Assembly: GCA_014379915.1 (NCBI GenBank)
Contig: JACMKV010000226.1
Span: 1 to 7,073 of the forward strand
Direction of reading: 5' to 3'
From: Burkholderiales bacterium
Lineage (GTDB): Bacteria > Pseudomonadota > Gammaproteobacteria > Burkholderiales > JACMKV01
DNA length: 7,073 nt
In this document: piece by piece, positions 6,322 through 7,073 of the stretch
Numbering within the stretch: the stretch's first letter is position 1
Layout of the letters: each line of letters begins with the position of its first letter
Notes under the pieces: generated by a model
The model's database searches: none
What the model saw: only the letters and a program-made list of their open reading frames with translations
What the model was told of the DNA's origin: nothing
Position numbers and translations under genes: made by a program

Positions 6322-6512
6322 GAACAAAAAGTAAATGCGACTCAGGCCTGATCAGGATATGACCTAAGCCTTATTGAGTAATCTGGAAATGTTCTGTTTA
6401 AACAAAAGCGTCAGCGCGGCGACGCAGGACAGCATTCAGGAATGGACCAGTAGCGGGTTCAAGTATTGTCCGGCGATCCCCGTTAAACTCGCGTTTCAAA
6501 ACAGCGGCAGGC

Positions 6513-7073
6513 ATGATCACAATGAACTACTTCGCGAATCACATCGCCAAGAAACAGGCGGAATTTGACGGGGTCCGCGACCTGACGACGATGGCCGCCA
6601 AGCAAGTAGATGCATTCCTCTCACAAATCGAAGTCGGAGAAGTATGGGGCGTAGGACGGCGCATCACGGCGCGCCTGGCGGAGATGGGGATAACGACAGT
6701 CGCCCAAACTGCGCGCTGCTGACGAAGGCCATGCGCGATCGCTTCTCGGTTGTGATGGAGCGCACAGTGATGGGTTTGCGGGGCGTTTCCTGTCTCGCGC
6801 TCGAAGAAGTCGCCCCGCCCAAAAAGCAGATCACGTCCTCGCGATCGTTTGGTCAGTCAGTCGCGGGCTTGCAGGAGTTGCGTGAAGCGGTCACGTGCTA
6901 CATGACACGCGCCGCCGAGAAGCTGCGCCGTCAGCGCGCGCTCGCCACAGCCATACAGGTGTTCATTCTGACCAATCGCTTCAAGGCAGATGACGCTCAG
7001 TACGCGCCGTGCGCAACCATTCCGCTCCCAGATCCGCACGACGATACCCGCTATCTTGTGCGTTACTCGCTCA
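6513..7073 (+). pseudogene. umuC: Decayed umuC (DNA polymerase V catalytic subunit), N-terminally truncated and frameshifted
   Basis: UmuC is the Y-family translesion polymerase of the SOS response. The middle of the protein is clear: FANHIAKKQAEFDGV, then VDAFLSQIEVGEVWGVGRR, then ARLAEMGITTV, all typical of UmuC around its helix-hairpin-helix region. This frame ends at a TGA at 6720-6722. The similarity resumes in another forward frame from about 6731: MRDRFSVVMERTV, LRGVSCLALEEVAP, SSRSFGQSV, YMTRAAEKLRRQ, VFILTNRF, YAPCATIPLPDP, DDTRYLV, and runs off the window. The 29 bases between the two matched blocks, where about ten codons are expected, fit a one-base deletion. The N-terminal half with the catalytic carboxylates and the SIDE-type motif is absent upstream, so no active polymerase can be made. 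Partial decay further upstream (IQEWT at 6434-6448) may mark the true extent. No umuD is visible. Confidence 0.85.

Larger units (their letters stand above)
5861..6512. other. Long non-coding region between the kinase operon and the umuC remnant
   Basis: About 650 bases without a supportable gene. It probably holds the promoter of the minus-strand kinase operon, though I could not pick out convincing -35/-10 boxes. A six-base inverted repeat with a three-base loop (5936-5950) would lie in the kinase mRNA leader if transcription starts upstream of it. A purine-rich palindrome AGAGCTCT and GTTAC-N4-GTAAC (6117-6130) occur next to the larger inverted repeats listed separately. The part from about 6374 may be heavily decayed umuC sequence: IQEWT in one forward frame (6434-6448) fits the segment just before the UmuC GIGPTKTLAK motif. 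No LexA box of the CTGT-N8-ACAG form was found. Confidence 0.45.

Noticed and set aside
6289..6351. Short GTG-started frame reading TKSTRVYALLEQK..NATQA, reminiscent of the start of a small helix-turn-helix (DUF3489-like) protein
   Set aside because: Only 20 codons, no ribosome binding site, and it contains the 6295-6321 inverted repeat. The resemblance is too short to support a gene or pseudogene call.
6342..6356. Overlapping palindromes TCAGGCCTGA and CCTGATCAGG
   Set aside because: Five-base arms without spacing or repetition are expected by chance at this length scale.

Overview
The window looks like a stretch of a proteobacterial chromosome, most likely a betaproteobacterium (Burkholderiales-type). 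This is inferred from protein resemblance: a QseB/QseC-type two-component pair, a LuxR-type pair with a characteristic C-terminal kinase variant, and UmuC and CmoA remnants with proteobacterial signatures. Taxonomy cannot be proved from the sequence alone. No rRNA, tRNA, CRISPR array or complete insertion sequence is visible.

Layout. 121-2147 (+) is a tightly coupled OmpR-family response regulator and a QseC-like membrane histidine kinase. An ATGA overlap at the kinase stop appears to open a third gene, but it is frameshifted and stops by 2343, so it reads as a remnant. 2483-3193 (-) is a small multi-pass membrane protein of the isoprenylcysteine carboxyl methyltransferase type. Overlapping its start by TAATG is the C-terminal third of a CmoA-like methyltransferase that has lost its SAM-binding domain (3193-3426, -). 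3519-5860 (-) is a second two-component operon: a six-helix, GAF-containing NarX/DegS-class kinase followed, with a 4-bp overlap, by a NarL/LuxR-type response regulator. 5861-6512 is a long non-coding stretch with three perfect or near-perfect inverted repeats. 6513-7073 (+) is a decayed umuC: it lacks the catalytic N-terminal half, carries a frameshift, and runs off the window end.

How it fits together. Two independent phosphorelays of different classes are separated and flanked by broken genes (third operon gene, cmoA, umuC). This suggests a plastic accessory region built by recombination and decay. The two minus-strand modules (kinase-regulator and 'cmoA-methyltransferase) lie in the same direction with no obvious terminator between them, so the methyltransferase may now be read from the kinase-regulator promoter. 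I saw no clearly new defence or metabolic system. The most unexplained items are the inverted-repeat cluster upstream of the second kinase, the non-canonical ATP-binding region of that kinase, and the CmoA-like/membrane methyltransferase coupling.
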